From NCBI GenBank assembly GCA_036504075.1, contig DASXVX010000096.1, forward strand, positions 1 through 64,000: a DNA stretch of 64,000 bases, read 5' to 3'. The notes under the pieces are model-generated. The model was not told where the DNA came from. It saw only the letters and a program-made list of their open reading frames with translations, and made no database searches. Below, piece after piece: positions 16,880-25,766 of the stretch. Position 1 is the first letter of the stretch. Each line of letters starts with the position of its first letter. Origin of the DNA: DASXVX01 sp036504075 (GTDB lineage: Bacteria > Bacillota > Sulfobacillia > Symbiobacteriales > Symbiobacteriaceae). The position numbers were made by a program, and so were the translations under genes.

Positions 16880-18185
16880 GTGAAACGCCGCCTTCCACTT
16901 GCTTTTTGCTTTCCCGGGCCTGATAGGCGAGATCGAGATATTGCGACAGATAAAGCACCGGCGGGCCGCCGGTCGCCCGGGCAAACTGGGTGACGCAGGA
17001 CGGGCTGCCGGTCACCAGGAAATCGGCTCCGACCGCCCGAACGGCGGCCAGCCGGCCGGCCAGAAGCTTGTCCGACAGGTCGGGCTGGGTCAGCATGAAG
17101 GCGCCGGCCCCGCCGCAGCAGCCGCTGTCGGTGACGGGCTCCACCACGGTTGTGCCGGGCACCTGAGCCAGCAGGCGCCGGGGCGCCTCGGTCACGCCGA
17201 GGTGATGGCGCAGGTGGCAGGGGTCGTGCCAGACGACTCGGGCCGTCACTTCCCCGAGTGGATCGATTCCGAGGCGGTCGAGGTAGACCGAAAGGTCGAC
17301 GATTCGGGCGCCGAGGCGCTTCAGCGCGGCTTCCTCGGGCTGTCCGGCGAAGAGGTCGCTCATGTGGGTCAGGTGGGCACCGCAACTGCCTTCGTCCACG
17401 ACGATGGGCACATCGGGGATCGCTTCGAGAATGGCCAGGTTTCGCACCGCCAGCGCCCGGGCGCCCTCCAGGTCGCCGGCGGAGAGGGTGGGCAGCCCGC
17501 AGCAGGCGACTTCGGGCACCTCGACAGCAACGTGATTGGTCCTTAACACTCGGTAAGTGGAGAGAGCGGCCTCGGGGTAGAGCAGGTTCTTGCTGCAGCC
17601 GAGGAAGTAGACCACTCGGTCCCGGGGGGCCAACTTCTGGGTCTTCTGGTCTGCCCCCTGCGGCGGATCGGCCCGGACCGCCCGGGCGATCAGTTCCCGA
17701 CCGGTGGCGGCGGGGATGGGCGGGCCGGTTTCGGCCGCCCGTTTTAGCACCGGCCAGCGGGCCAGCAGTCCGGTGCGGAGCGCCCAGCGGCGCAGACCGA
17801 GTCGGTCGGCCTGGCCGGCTGCCCGCACCACGGCCTGCAGCAGCCGGGGCCGGGGCAGGAGTCCGCGGTAGATGAGCCGTTCGGGCCAGGTAAAGCCGGC
17901 GGCTAGCCGCCGGGCCGCCTTGGCCCGGGTGATGACGAAGTCGGTCTGGACGCGGGACGGGCAGTGGGCCACGCAGGAGCGGCACATGAGGCAGGAATCA
18001 ATGGCCTGCCGGAAGCCGGGGTCGGCGGGGTCCAGCCGCCCGGCGAGCAGGTCCTGAACGAGGGAGATGCGGCCTCGGGCGACCAGCCATTCCATGGGGT
18101 CGGTCTGGTACGTGGGACAGCCCGCCATGCAGAAGCCGCACTTGTTGCAGTGGTCGAGTTCAGCGGTGAGTTGGGCAATGTTCAT
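16866..18185 (-). CDS. glcF: Glycolate oxidase iron-sulfur subunit
   Basis: This 439-residue protein has two ferredoxin motifs (CNKCGFCMAGC, residues 13-23, and CLMCRSCVAHC, about 65-75) and two CCG domains ending in CCGLPT and CCGGAGAF, which bind further Fe-S centres in the GlcF/LutA/HdrB family. It carries electrons from the flavin subunits encoded upstream to the respiratory chain or a soluble acceptor. It overlaps glcE by ATGA and the aminotransferase gene by 14 bases. Substrate may be glycolate or lactate; these cannot be separated by motif alone. Confidence 0.88.
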   Translation of the reverse strand: MNIAQLTAELDHCNKCGFCMAGCPTYQTDPMEWLVARGRISLVQDLLAGRLDPADPGFRQAIDSCLMCRSCVAHCPSRVQTDFVITRAKAARRLAAGFTWPERLIYRGLLPRPRLLQAVVRAAGQADRLGLRRWALRTGLLARWPVLKRAAETGPPIPAATGRELIARAVRADPPQGADQKTQKLAPRDRVVYFLGCSKNLLYPEAALSTYRVLRTNHVAVEVPEVACCGLPTLSAGDLEGARALAVRNLAILEAIPDVPIVVDEGSCGAHLTHMSDLFAGQPEEAALKRLGARIVDLSVYLDRLGIDPLGEVTARVVWHDPCHLRHHLGVTEAPRRLLAQVPGTTVVEPVTDSGCCGGAGAFMLTQPDLSDKLLAGRLAAVRAVGADFLVTGSPSCVTQFARATGGPPVLYLSQYLDLAYQARESKKQVEGGVSHGSA

Positions 18186-19312
18186 GAACGTGCCTCCGGC
18201 GTCGGACTTGGCAGGTGGGGATTGGCGAAATTGCCGGGCGCCAGCGCAGCGCGCAGGGCAGCTTCCAGCCGGTCCTGGGAGCGGGGGGGCCGGGGCGGGA
18301 ACGAGACCCAGCCGGGCTGGCCGGTCATGGCCCGGGCCGCAGCGCCTTCGGCCACCACGAACCAGCGGTCTGCGGAAACCGCCTGGGCCTGCGCTTGCAG
18401 GCGGTTCAGGGCCGGCGCCGGGCCGGCGGGGTCATCCCACCAGGCGGTGAAGATGCCGCTGCCGGCGTGGCCGGCCACGGCCCAGTCCAGACCGGAGAGG
18501 GCCCGGTCGAGCAACCCGAGGGCGGCGGCGACGCCGGGAGCCGGCAGGGAGAGCTTCAGGCGCCAGGGATACCGGGCGGTCATGGCGGCCCGCTGGTGGC
18601 TGTAGGCTTGCCAATCGTCCTCGTTGCCGGTGCCGGTTGCCACGAGGAGCCGCAGGTGGTCCGGCTGTCCGATCAGTTCCAGCGCCGCCGGGCGGGCGCC
18701 GGCGGCGAGGGCCGCCCGGACGGCGGTCTCGGCGGCCCCGGCCACCTGCAGCGGGTCAGGCCCGGTGAAAGTCTGCGAGAATGTGTGGCTGGCTTCGGGC
18801 AAGGGCAGGAGCCGGAGCGTCGCCCGGGTGATGAGTCCGAACCGGCCCCAGGCGCCCAGGTGGAGCTTTACAAGGTCATAGCCGGCCACGTTCTTGATCA
18901 CATCAGCCCCGAAGCGTATGAGACCCTGTGGCGTCGCAACCTCCAGGCCGAGCACCCAGTCCCGGGGTGGGCCGTAGCCGAACCGCAGGGGGCTTTCGAA
19001 CCCGGCAGCCAGACAGCCGCCCAGCGTGGCTTCGGGCGCATCGCAGTGCGCCACGGGAAACCAGAGGCCGGCTGCCTGGAGTTGGGCGTGGACGTCCGAC
19101 AGGGGGGTGCCGGCAAGAAAGGAGGCGCTCAGGTTATCCGGGCGCAGGTCGCCCGGCCCGGTTAGCCGGGTGGTCTCCACGACCAGACCCGGGCCAGGTG
19201 CCGGGAGCGGCTGCCAGGCCGTGCGGGTGCCGGCGCCGCGAATGCAGACCGGGCCGTCGGTGCCGGCCAGGGCGGCGGCAGCCGCCGCAGGCGAATCAGG
19301 GCGAATGATCAT
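18182..19312 (-). CDS. glcE: Glycolate oxidase FAD-binding subunit
   Basis: This is a 376-residue protein of the PCMH/FAD_binding_4 family, shorter than GlcD and lacking its full C-terminal substrate cap. Motifs are CIRGAGTRTAW near residue 25 and ATLGGCLAAGFESPLR and DVIKNVAGYDLVKLHLGAWG in the middle, as in GlcE. It pairs with GlcD to form the flavin part of the oxidase. The stop region overlaps the glcF start (ATGA), and the start lies within the last bases of glcD. Confidence 0.86.
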   Translation of the reverse strand: MIIRPDSPAAAAAALAGTDGPVCIRGAGTRTAWQPLPAPGPGLVVETTRLTGPGDLRPDNLSASFLAGTPLSDVHAQLQAAGLWFPVAHCDAPEATLGGCLAAGFESPLRFGYGPPRDWVLGLEVATPQGLIRFGADVIKNVAGYDLVKLHLGAWGRFGLITRATLRLLPLPEASHTFSQTFTGPDPLQVAGAAETAVRAALAAGARPAALELIGQPDHLRLLVATGTGNEDDWQAYSHQRAAMTARYPWRLKLSLPAPGVAAALGLLDRALSGLDWAVAGHAGSGIFTAWWDDPAGPAPALNRLQAQAQAVSADRWFVVAEGAAARAMTGQPGWVSFPPRPPRSQDRLEAALRAALAPGNFANPHLPSPTPEARS

Positions 19313-20681
19313 GAGGGTTACCGCCTCCTGGGACCGCCTTGCCGGGGTTCAGAATCCGGTCCGGGTCGAAGACCTGGCGCACGGCCTGCATCCAGGTGAG
19401 TACGTCGGACCCGTACTGGACGCCCATGCCGCTCAGCTTCTCGATGCCCACGCCGTGCTCGCCGGTAATCGAGCCGCCGAGCGCTACACAGGCCGCCTGG
19501 ATATCACGGTTGAGGAGGTCCAGCCGGGGCCGGTCCTCCGGGGTATACGGAATGGTCGGGTGCATGTTGCCGTCGCCGGCGTGGGCGACCGTATAGACTT
19601 TGAGCCCGTGCAACGCCGACAGACGCAGGACTTCGTTCAGCATCGGGACCAGGCGGTCCCGGGGCACGGTCACGTCCATGGCCCAGACCGACGGGCTCAC
19701 CTGTGCCAGCGACGGATACGCGGCCCGCCTGGCCGCCCAGAGCGCATTTCGCTCCGCTTCGGAGCCGGCCAGCCGCACTTCGCCGGCGCCGTGCCGTCGA
19801 ACTACCTCATCGATGCGACTGACCTGGGCATCGAGTTCCGCCGGTTCGCCATCTACTTCGATCAGCAGCAGCGCCGCGCCGGTGAAAGCGACGGCGGGGT
19901 TTGACCGCCGGACGGCGGACATCGTGTTTTCATCGAGGAGTTCCAGGGCCGCGGGTATGATCCGGGCCGCCACGATGCCGGAAACGGCGGCCATGGCATT
20001 CGGCAGGCTGTCGAAGACTGCCATCATGGTGCGATAAGCGGCTGGCAGCGGCGTCAGCCGCAGCGTGGCCGCAGTCATGATCCCGAGGGTGCCCTCGCTG
20101 CCGATTGCCAGGCCCAGCAGGTCCAGGCCCGGCGCATCTTCCACCGAGCCGCCCAGTTCGACCACGGTGCCGTCCGCGAGGACCAGCTCCACGCCCAGCA
20201 CGTGGTTTGCGGTGACGCCGTACTTGGCGCAGCGCGGGCCGCCGGCGTTCTCGGCCAGGTTGCCGCCCAGGGTGGCGACTTTGAAGCTGGAGGGGTCCGG
20301 GGCGAAGAAGAGGCCGTGGGGGGCGGCCGCCTGCTGGAGCGCCCCGTTGACCACGCCGGTTTCGACCAGGGCGGTCCGGGCGTCGGGGTCGATGTGGCGA
20401 ATGCGGTTCAGGCGCACCAGGTTGACCACCATGCCGCCGTCCAGCGGCAGGGTGCCGCCGGACAGGTTGGTGCCGGCGCCCCGGGGGATGACCGGCATGC
20501 CGTGCTCCCGGGCCAGCCGGAGGCAGGCCGCCACTTCCGCCGTGGTCTCGGGAAAGACCACCAGGTCGGGCAAGTGCTTTTCGCCGGTGGCATCGTAGGC
20601 GTATGCCAGCCGGTCCCGCAGGTCCCGCCGGACCCGCTCCCGGCCCAACAGGTCGGTCAATTCAGCGAAGATGTGCTGCAT
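19296..20681 (-). CDS. glcD: Glycolate oxidase catalytic FAD subunit
   Basis: The 461-residue FAD-linked oxidase has the PCMH FAD motif VIPRGAGTNLSGG (about residue 82), the second FAD motif GGNLAENAGGPRCAKYGVT, and the C-terminal FAD_oxidase signature VYTVAHAGDGNMHP...GEHGVGIEK. It oxidises glycolate or D-lactate-type 2-hydroxy acids. It is the first gene of the minus-strand glcDEF-hisC operon and is divergent from the lut/liv operon. The shared intergenic region contains a repeated ATATGCGTTAA motif that could control both directions. Confidence 0.9.
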   Translation of the reverse strand: MQHIFAELTDLLGRERVRRDLRDRLAYAYDATGEKHLPDLVVFPETTAEVAACLRLAREHGMPVIPRGAGTNLSGGTLPLDGGMVVNLVRLNRIRHIDPDARTALVETGVVNGALQQAAAPHGLFFAPDPSSFKVATLGGNLAENAGGPRCAKYGVTANHVLGVELVLADGTVVELGGSVEDAPGLDLLGLAIGSEGTLGIMTAATLRLTPLPAAYRTMMAVFDSLPNAMAAVSGIVAARIIPAALELLDENTMSAVRRSNPAVAFTGAALLLIEVDGEPAELDAQVSRIDEVVRRHGAGEVRLAGSEAERNALWAARRAAYPSLAQVSPSVWAMDVTVPRDRLVPMLNEVLRLSALHGLKVYTVAHAGDGNMHPTIPYTPEDRPRLDLLNRDIQAACVALGGSITGEHGVGIEKLSGMGVQYGSDVLTWMQAVRQVFDPDRILNPGKAVPGGGNPHDHSP

Positions 20682-20728
20682 GGGTTACACCCCTCCCGAG
20701 GGACTAAGGAGGCAATCCTTTAATGCCC

Positions 20729-20756
20729 ATATGCGTTAACGCCAATATGCGTTAAT
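20729..20756. promoter_or_regulatory. Tandem ATATGCGTTAA motif in the glc/lut divergent control region
   Basis: ATATGCGTTAA occurs at 20729-20739 and 20746-20756, 17 bases apart, so both copies lie close to the same DNA face-plus-half-turn register. The 205-base region 20682-20886 is AT-rich compared with its neighbours and must hold the promoters of both operons. No partner regulator is adjacent. Confidence 0.5.
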
Positions 20757-20886
20757 ACGATTATGTTTTAGCAAATAAAAGTTTAGGCTGGACTTGGCGG
20801 GTGACAGGAATTAATATAGCTCTAATTACACCTCATACAGAGTAGAATTTCCATACCCAACTTTACGGAACTCGGGAGAATTCGAC

Positions 20887-22986
20887 ATGAAGCAGTCTCG
20901 ACACGGCAACTTGCCGGAACGCGTTCACACGGCGCTGGCCGATCGCAGAGGGTACAAAGCTCGGGCGCGGGCGTTCGGCATCATCCGGCCCAGGGCCGAC
21001 GGCTTCCGCCGGCGTTTTCCCGACTTTGCGCCGGTGCTGCGCCGGACCAAGCTGGCGGCGTTGGCAGAGAACGACCGGCTGGTGGAACTGGCGATGGCGC
21101 GCATGCGGGAGAACGGCATGCACGTTTACCGCGCCAACACCGGGGAAGAGGCGGTGGCGCAGGCGCTCGCCATTCTCACCGGCCCGGGGACGGTGGTGAA
21201 GTCCAAGTCCAACATGGGCAAGGAACTGCATCTGCCGGAGGCGCTCGCCGGGCAGGGCCTGACCGTGATTGAGACCGACCTGGGCGACCGGATTAATCAG
21301 CTGGGCGGCTGGCACGGCGCCCACATTCTGGCGCCGGCGGCTTCGGTGGACCGGGCGCAGGTGCGGGACCTCTTCGCCCGGGAACTGGGCGAGGAACTGA
21401 CGGACGATGTGGATGTACTGGTGGCAGCGGCCCGGAAGAGCCTGCGCCGCTATTTGATGGAAGCCGAATACGGGCTGACCGGGGCGAACGCGATCGCCGC
21501 CGAGTCGGGGACGGTTTGCCTCATGGAGAACGAAGGGAATATCCGGATGGTCAGTTCGCTGCCGCGGGTGCACGTGGTGGTGGCGGGCATTCACAAGGTA
21601 GTGCCCAGCCTGACGGAAGCGATTTCCGTCATCCGCGGCGCCTCGATGTTCGGGGCCGGTCAACTGTTTGGCAACTATCTCTCTTGCATATCCGGTCCCG
21701 GTGACGGCATCGCCGGGCCGGCCGAAGTCCACGTGATTCTGGTGGATGGCGGGCGGACGCAGGCCATGGCCGCGGGCTACACCGAGGCGTTTGCTTGCAT
21801 CAACTGCGGCTCGTGCCTCAACTTTTGCCCGATCTATACGGAAATCGGCGATGCGTTCGGTGGCGTCCGGGTGGGCGGCATCGGCACGCTGATGACGGCG
21901 CTGCTGGACGGGTCGGCGGCGGGCGACCGCGACGGCGCAGCGCTTTGCATCGGCTGCGGCAAGTGTGCAACGATTTGCCCGGTGCAACTGGACACGCCGC
22001 ACCTCCTGAACCGGCTGAAGTCCGAGGCCGGGCTGGCCCCGGCGCCGCGCCTGGCCCGCATGCTGCTGAACGCGGTGAAAGACCCGGCCATGCTCCGGCG
22101 GGTCGGGCGGCTGGTCCGGTCGTACCAGACCAGTGGGTTGCAGGGGCTGGTCCGGTCGTCCGGAATCTTGAAGCCCCTGGGGCTGGCGGATGCCGAGGCG
22201 CTCCTGCCGCCGCCCGTGGCGCCGGCCGCACTGCCGGACGACTGGCCGGCCATCGGCGGCGAGCGGGATGCCGTCTCGTTCTTCCGGGGCTGCCTCATGG
22301 ACGAACTTCTGAACCCCATCAACCGAGATACGTTGGCGGTGCTGACTAAGAACGGCTGCCGGGTCCGGACCCCGGGAGGCCAGGTCTGCTGCGGCGCCAT
22401 GCACGAGCATTCCGGCGAGCGGGAGACCGCCCGGCAACTGGCCCGCCAGAACATCGACGCCTTTGCCGGCGAAGGGCCGATCATTACCAACTCGGGCGGC
22501 TGCGGCGCTCTTATGAAGCAGTACGGCGAGCTGCTGGCCGATGACCCCGCCTACGCCGAAAAGGCCCGGGCTTTCGCCGCCCGGGTGCGGGACCTGAGCG
22601 AGTACCTGGTGGCACTGGGCCCCCGGCCCATGAAAGGCGTGATTCCGGTCAAGGTGACCTACCACGAGTCCTGCCACCTGTCGCTGGGCCAGGGAATCTC
22701 CGACCAGCCGCGAGCGCTCCTGAAAGCCATCCCTGGTGTGGAACTGGTGGAGATGGCGGCCCGGGAAGCCTGCTGCGGCAGCGGCGGCACCTGGAGTATG
22801 CAGCATCCCGAACTGGCGGCCCGCCTCCAGGAGGTCAAGCTGGAAGATGCCGCAGCCACCGGGGCCGAGGTATTGGTGACGGCCAACCCCGGCTGTCTGC
22901 TGCACCTGCAGTCCCGTGGGCTTCGAGCCGTTCACCTGGCGGAGTTGCTGGCGCAAGCATACGGCCGGAAGGGGGTTGCCGAATGA
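20887..22986 (+). CDS. LutB-LutA fusion: LUD/ferredoxin domain joined to CCG iron-sulfur domains
   Basis: This is a 699-residue fusion. Residues 1-300 are a LUD domain as in LutB (VVKSKSNMGKELHLPE, AIAAESGTVCLMENEGNIRM). Two 4Fe-4S motifs follow (CINCGSCLNFC at about 304, CIGCGKCATIC at about 354). The last 250 residues are a LutA-like pair of CCG domains (QVCCGAMHEHSGE and EACCGSGGTW). In Bacillus lutA and lutB are separate genes; here one chain carries both. The product with LutC oxidises L-lactate to pyruvate, or a similar 2-hydroxy acid. ATG 20887 follows GGGAGA. Its stop overlaps the lutC start (ATGA). The fusion itself is clear; the substrate is inferred from the family. Confidence 0.85.
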   Translation: MKQSRHGNLPERVHTALADRRGYKARARAFGIIRPRADGFRRRFPDFAPVLRRTKLAALAENDRLVELAMARMRENGMHVYRANTGEEAVAQALAILTGPGTVVKSKSNMGKELHLPEALAGQGLTVIETDLGDRINQLGGWHGAHILAPAASVDRAQVRDLFARELGEELTDDVDVLVAAARKSLRRYLMEAEYGLTGANAIAAESGTVCLMENEGNIRMVSSLPRVHVVVAGIHKVVPSLTEAISVIRGASMFGAGQLFGNYLSCISGPGDGIAGPAEVHVILVDGGRTQAMAAGYTEAFACINCGSCLNFCPIYTEIGDAFGGVRVGGIGTLMTALLDGSAAGDRDGAALCIGCGKCATICPVQLDTPHLLNRLKSEAGLAPAPRLARMLLNAVKDPAMLRRVGRLVRSYQTSGLQGLVRSSGILKPLGLADAEALLPPPVAPAALPDDWPAIGGERDAVSFFRGCLMDELLNPINRDTLAVLTKNGCRVRTPGGQVCCGAMHEHSGERETARQLARQNIDAFAGEGPIITNSGGCGALMKQYGELLADDPAYAEKARAFAARVRDLSEYLVALGPRPMKGVIPVKVTYHESCHLSLGQGISDQPRALLKAIPGVELVEMAAREACCGSGGTWSMQHPELAARLQEVKLEDAAATGAEVLVTANPGCLLHLQSRGLRAVHLAELLAQAYGRKGVAE

Positions 22987-23600
22987 TGGACACGCTGGTG
23001 GACCGGGCGGCGGAATCCCTGCGGGCCGGCGGCTGGCAGGTGCTCCGGACGGCCAGCCTCGACGAGGCCCGGGCGTACCTGGGGACGCTGGCGGCGCCCG
23101 GCGACACGGTGGTGGCCCACGAAAGCAGCACCTGGGACCTGCTCGGTGCGGAGGCCGCACTGGCGGCGAAAGGCGTGGTCACCGCCGTATATGGCCCCAG
23201 CCGGCCGGCCGCAACGGGAAGGGGCCTGCTGCTACAAGCCAAAGTGGGCGTCACCGGGGCGACGGCGGTGGTGGCGGAGTCCGGCACGGTGATCCTGGCG
23301 GAGGACGACGGCTACGGCCGGCTGGTCTCGAACCTGCCGTACACGCATGTGGTGCTGGCGCCGGTCTACAAGCTGGTCGAGCGGATTGAAGACGGCATGG
23401 CGGCGGCAACCCAATACGCCCGACTGGTGCTGGGGAAACCCACGCCACGGTATATCTCCGGCATCTCCGGACCGAGCAAGACCGGCGACATCGAGTTTGT
23501 GATCGTGCCGGGCATGCACGGCCCCGGCCGGGTCCACATCATTCTGCTGGAGGTCAGCTTGCCGCCCGATGCGGGCGAAGGCGATCTGTTAAAGCCTTAA
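22983..23600 (+). CDS. lutC: LutC-type LUD-domain protein
   Basis: This 205-residue LUD-domain protein shows GDTVVAHESSTWDLLG, GATAVVAESGTVILAE and the C-terminal ISGPSKTGDIEFVIVPGMHGPG typical of LutC. It is needed together with LutA and LutB for lactate utilisation; its exact biochemical role is not settled. The start ATG 22983 overlaps the stop of the fusion gene by four bases. The liv importer genes follow after 50 bases without a strong terminator, which suggests one long transcription unit. Confidence 0.86.
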   Translation: MMDTLVDRAAESLRAGGWQVLRTASLDEARAYLGTLAAPGDTVVAHESSTWDLLGAEAALAAKGVVTAVYGPSRPAATGRGLLLQAKVGVTGATAVVAESGTVILAEDDGYGRLVSNLPYTHVVLAPVYKLVERIEDGMAAATQYARLVLGKPTPRYISGISGPSKTGDIEFVIVPGMHGPGRVHIILLEVSLPPDAGEGDLLKP

Positions 23601-23650
23601 GTTTAGTACCCAGACCGGGTGCTAGATCACATATAAAGGAGGGGGTTACC

Positions 23651-24814
23651 ATGGTTAAGACGGCGACGCTCAAGGTTCTGGCCCTTACGGTCATCATGGC
23701 AGTGGTGGCCGGTTGCGGAAGCAAGCCGGCGGCTACTTCCGCCCCGGCGGCGACGGAGGCTCCGAAGGAGCCGATCAAGATTGGGGTGGTGACCTCGCTC
23801 ACCGGCCCCAACGCGGCCACCGGCATTCAGGTCGCCACCGGCGCGAAGCTGGCGGCCAAGGAGTGGAACGACAAGGGTGGCGTCCAGGGCCGCAAGATCG
23901 ACGTACAGGTGGAAGACGACCAGGGCACGCCCACCGGTGCGACCAACGCGCACAACAAGATCGCCGCGTCCAAGCCGGCCGGCGTCGTTCTCCCGACTTT
24001 CGCCCAGCTGGTGATGGCGCTGGAGCCGGCCGTGAAGCAACTGGCGGTGCCGTCGCTCACGTCGGCGACCGGCGTGGCGATCACCAAGCAGGGTAACCCG
24101 TGGTTCTTCCGGACCCGTACGAATGATGAAGTCATGGGCAAGCTGGCGGCCAACTTTGCGGCCGACGAACTGAAGACCAAGAAGCCCGGCGTCCTCTACG
24201 CCAACAACGACTATGGCAAGGGCGGCTACGCGGTCATCAAGGCGACGCTGGAGGCCAAGTCCATCCAGTTGGTTGGCGCCGAGTCCTTCAACTCCGGCGA
24301 CAAGGATTTCACTGCCCAGCTGCTCAACCTGAAGAAGGCCGGTTCCGACCTGATCATCATCTGGTCCACTCCGGCCGACTCGGCCGTCATCGCCCTGCAG
24401 CAGAAGCAGCTCAGCCTGGGCGTGCAGATTCTGGGCAGCCCCGGCTGGGGCGTCAAGGAGTTCTTTGATCTGGTGAAGGGCGCGGCGGACGGCCAGTACG
24501 GCCTCGTCGACTACGCCGGCGGCTCCTCGGACCGGATCAAGGCCTGGGAGAAGGCCGTGGACGACAGCGCCAAGGGCATTCCCGCCAGCTTCGTCACCGG
24601 CGCCGCTTACGATGGCCTGAGCATCATGTTGGGCGCCATGAACAAGGTCGGCACCGACCCGGCCAAGGTCCGGGACGCCATGCTGGCGACCCAGAACTAC
24701 GACGGCATCATCGGTACGTTTAGCTTCGACAAGGAAGGCAACGGTCTGAAGCAGGCCGTCATCTTCAAGATCGAGAACAATGCGATGAAGGTCATCAAGA
24801 GTGTGAAGGAATAG
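23651..24814 (+). CDS. Branched-chain amino-acid-type ABC transporter substrate-binding lipoprotein
   Basis: The 387-residue product has a signal peptide with lipobox VVAGC (Cys22), a low-complexity Ala/Pro/Thr linker, then a periplasmic-binding-protein type I fold of the LivJ/LivK family starting at IKIGVVTSLTGPNAATG. It follows AAGGAGGGGG. Members of this family bind branched-chain amino acids but also amides, urea and carboxylates. Because it is linked to lactate/glycolate oxidation genes, the ligand here may be a carboxylic acid; that is inference only. Confidence 0.9.
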   Translation: MVKTATLKVLALTVIMAVVAGCGSKPAATSAPAATEAPKEPIKIGVVTSLTGPNAATGIQVATGAKLAAKEWNDKGGVQGRKIDVQVEDDQGTPTGATNAHNKIAASKPAGVVLPTFAQLVMALEPAVKQLAVPSLTSATGVAITKQGNPWFFRTRTNDEVMGKLAANFAADELKTKKPGVLYANNDYGKGGYAVIKATLEAKSIQLVGAESFNSGDKDFTAQLLNLKKAGSDLIIIWSTPADSAVIALQQKQLSLGVQILGSPGWGVKEFFDLVKGAADGQYGLVDYAGGSSDRIKAWEKAVDDSAKGIPASFVTGAAYDGLSIMLGAMNKVGTDPAKVRDAMLATQNYDGIIGTFSFDKEGNGLKQAVIFKIENNAMKVIKSVKE

Positions 24815-24882
24815 CCTGCAATCTGGCAGGACGACGGAGTGGGGGGGCGCCTGCCCCCCTGCACCCATGGGGAGGCGCTTCG

Positions 24883-25755
24883 ATGCAGTTCGGTCTGCAG
24901 CTTCTGGTGGCAGGGCTCGCCATGGGCGCCATCTACGCCCTGGTGGCACTCGGTTTCGTCCTGCTGGTCAACGCCGTCAACATCATTAACTTTGCGCAGG
25001 GCGAGTTTGTCATGGTGGGCGCGTTTTTGGCCTACACCTTCGGCGTGGTTCTGCACTGGCCGTACTGGGCGACAGTCATCGCCGTGGTGGCAGTGGCGGC
25101 GCTGGTTGGCATTGTGTTTGAGCGCATGGCTTACTACCCGCTGCGCGGCCGGGAGCCCAGCACGTTCCTGGTCTCCACGCTGGCCGTCTCGGTTTTCCTG
25201 CGCAATGTGGCCCAGCAAATCTGGGGACCGATGCCGTTTGCCTACACCGAGCCGTTTGGGCAGAACGTGCTCAAACTGGGACCGGTACCGATTGTGCCAC
25301 AGCACCTGCTGATCATCGCCGCGCTGGCGGTGCTGGTCGGCCTGCTCTACGGTTTTCTGTTCCGCACCCGACTGGGCACCATGATGCGGGCCGCTTCGCA
25401 GGATCGGGTCGCTGCCCAGGTGATCGGCATCCGGGTGAACCGGATCGGCGTGATTACTTTCATGATTGCGGCCGCGTCCGGGGCCGTAGCCGGCGTGCTG
25501 GTGGCGCCCGTTTTTTTCGTGAGCACCGAAATGGGCTTCGGCGTGGGCCTCAAGGCCTTTATCGCCACGATTATCGGCGGGTGGGGCAGCGTGCCGGGGG
25601 CGATTGCCGGCGGCTTGCTGCTGGGCATTGTCGAGGTGGCGGCTTCCGCCTATAACTCCGGGTTCAAGGACCTCTTCGCGTTTGGGCTGCTCATTCTGTT
25701 CCTGATCGTACTGCCGCGCGGCATCTTCGGCGAGAAGATCGCCGAAAAGGCGTAG
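24883..25755 (+). CDS. livH: ABC importer inner-membrane permease
   Basis: The 290-residue polytopic membrane protein (about eight helices) is of the LivH family. It shows NIINFAQGEFVMVGAF near the N-terminus, RAASQDRVAAQVIGIRVNRI as the cytoplasmic coupling region and IGGWGSVPGAIAGGLLLGIVE near the C-terminus. It forms the transport channel with LivM. ATG 24883 follows GGGGAGG; livM starts 12 bases after its stop. Confidence 0.93.
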   Translation: MQFGLQLLVAGLAMGAIYALVALGFVLLVNAVNIINFAQGEFVMVGAFLAYTFGVVLHWPYWATVIAVVAVAALVGIVFERMAYYPLRGREPSTFLVSTLAVSVFLRNVAQQIWGPMPFAYTEPFGQNVLKLGPVPIVPQHLLIIAALAVLVGLLYGFLFRTRLGTMMRAASQDRVAAQVIGIRVNRIGVITFMIAAASGAVAGVLVAPVFFVSTEMGFGVGLKAFIATIIGGWGSVPGAIAGGLLLGIVEVAASAYNSGFKDLFAFGLLILFLIVLPRGIFGEKIAEKA

Positions 25756-25766
25756 GAGGTGCAAGC

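Noticed and set aside
20863..23160. 765-codon frame on minus opposite the LutB-LutA fusion
   Set aside because: It is a composition artefact (Arg/Pro/Gln/His-rich) without motifs; the plus-strand protein has clear Fe-S and LUD motifs.
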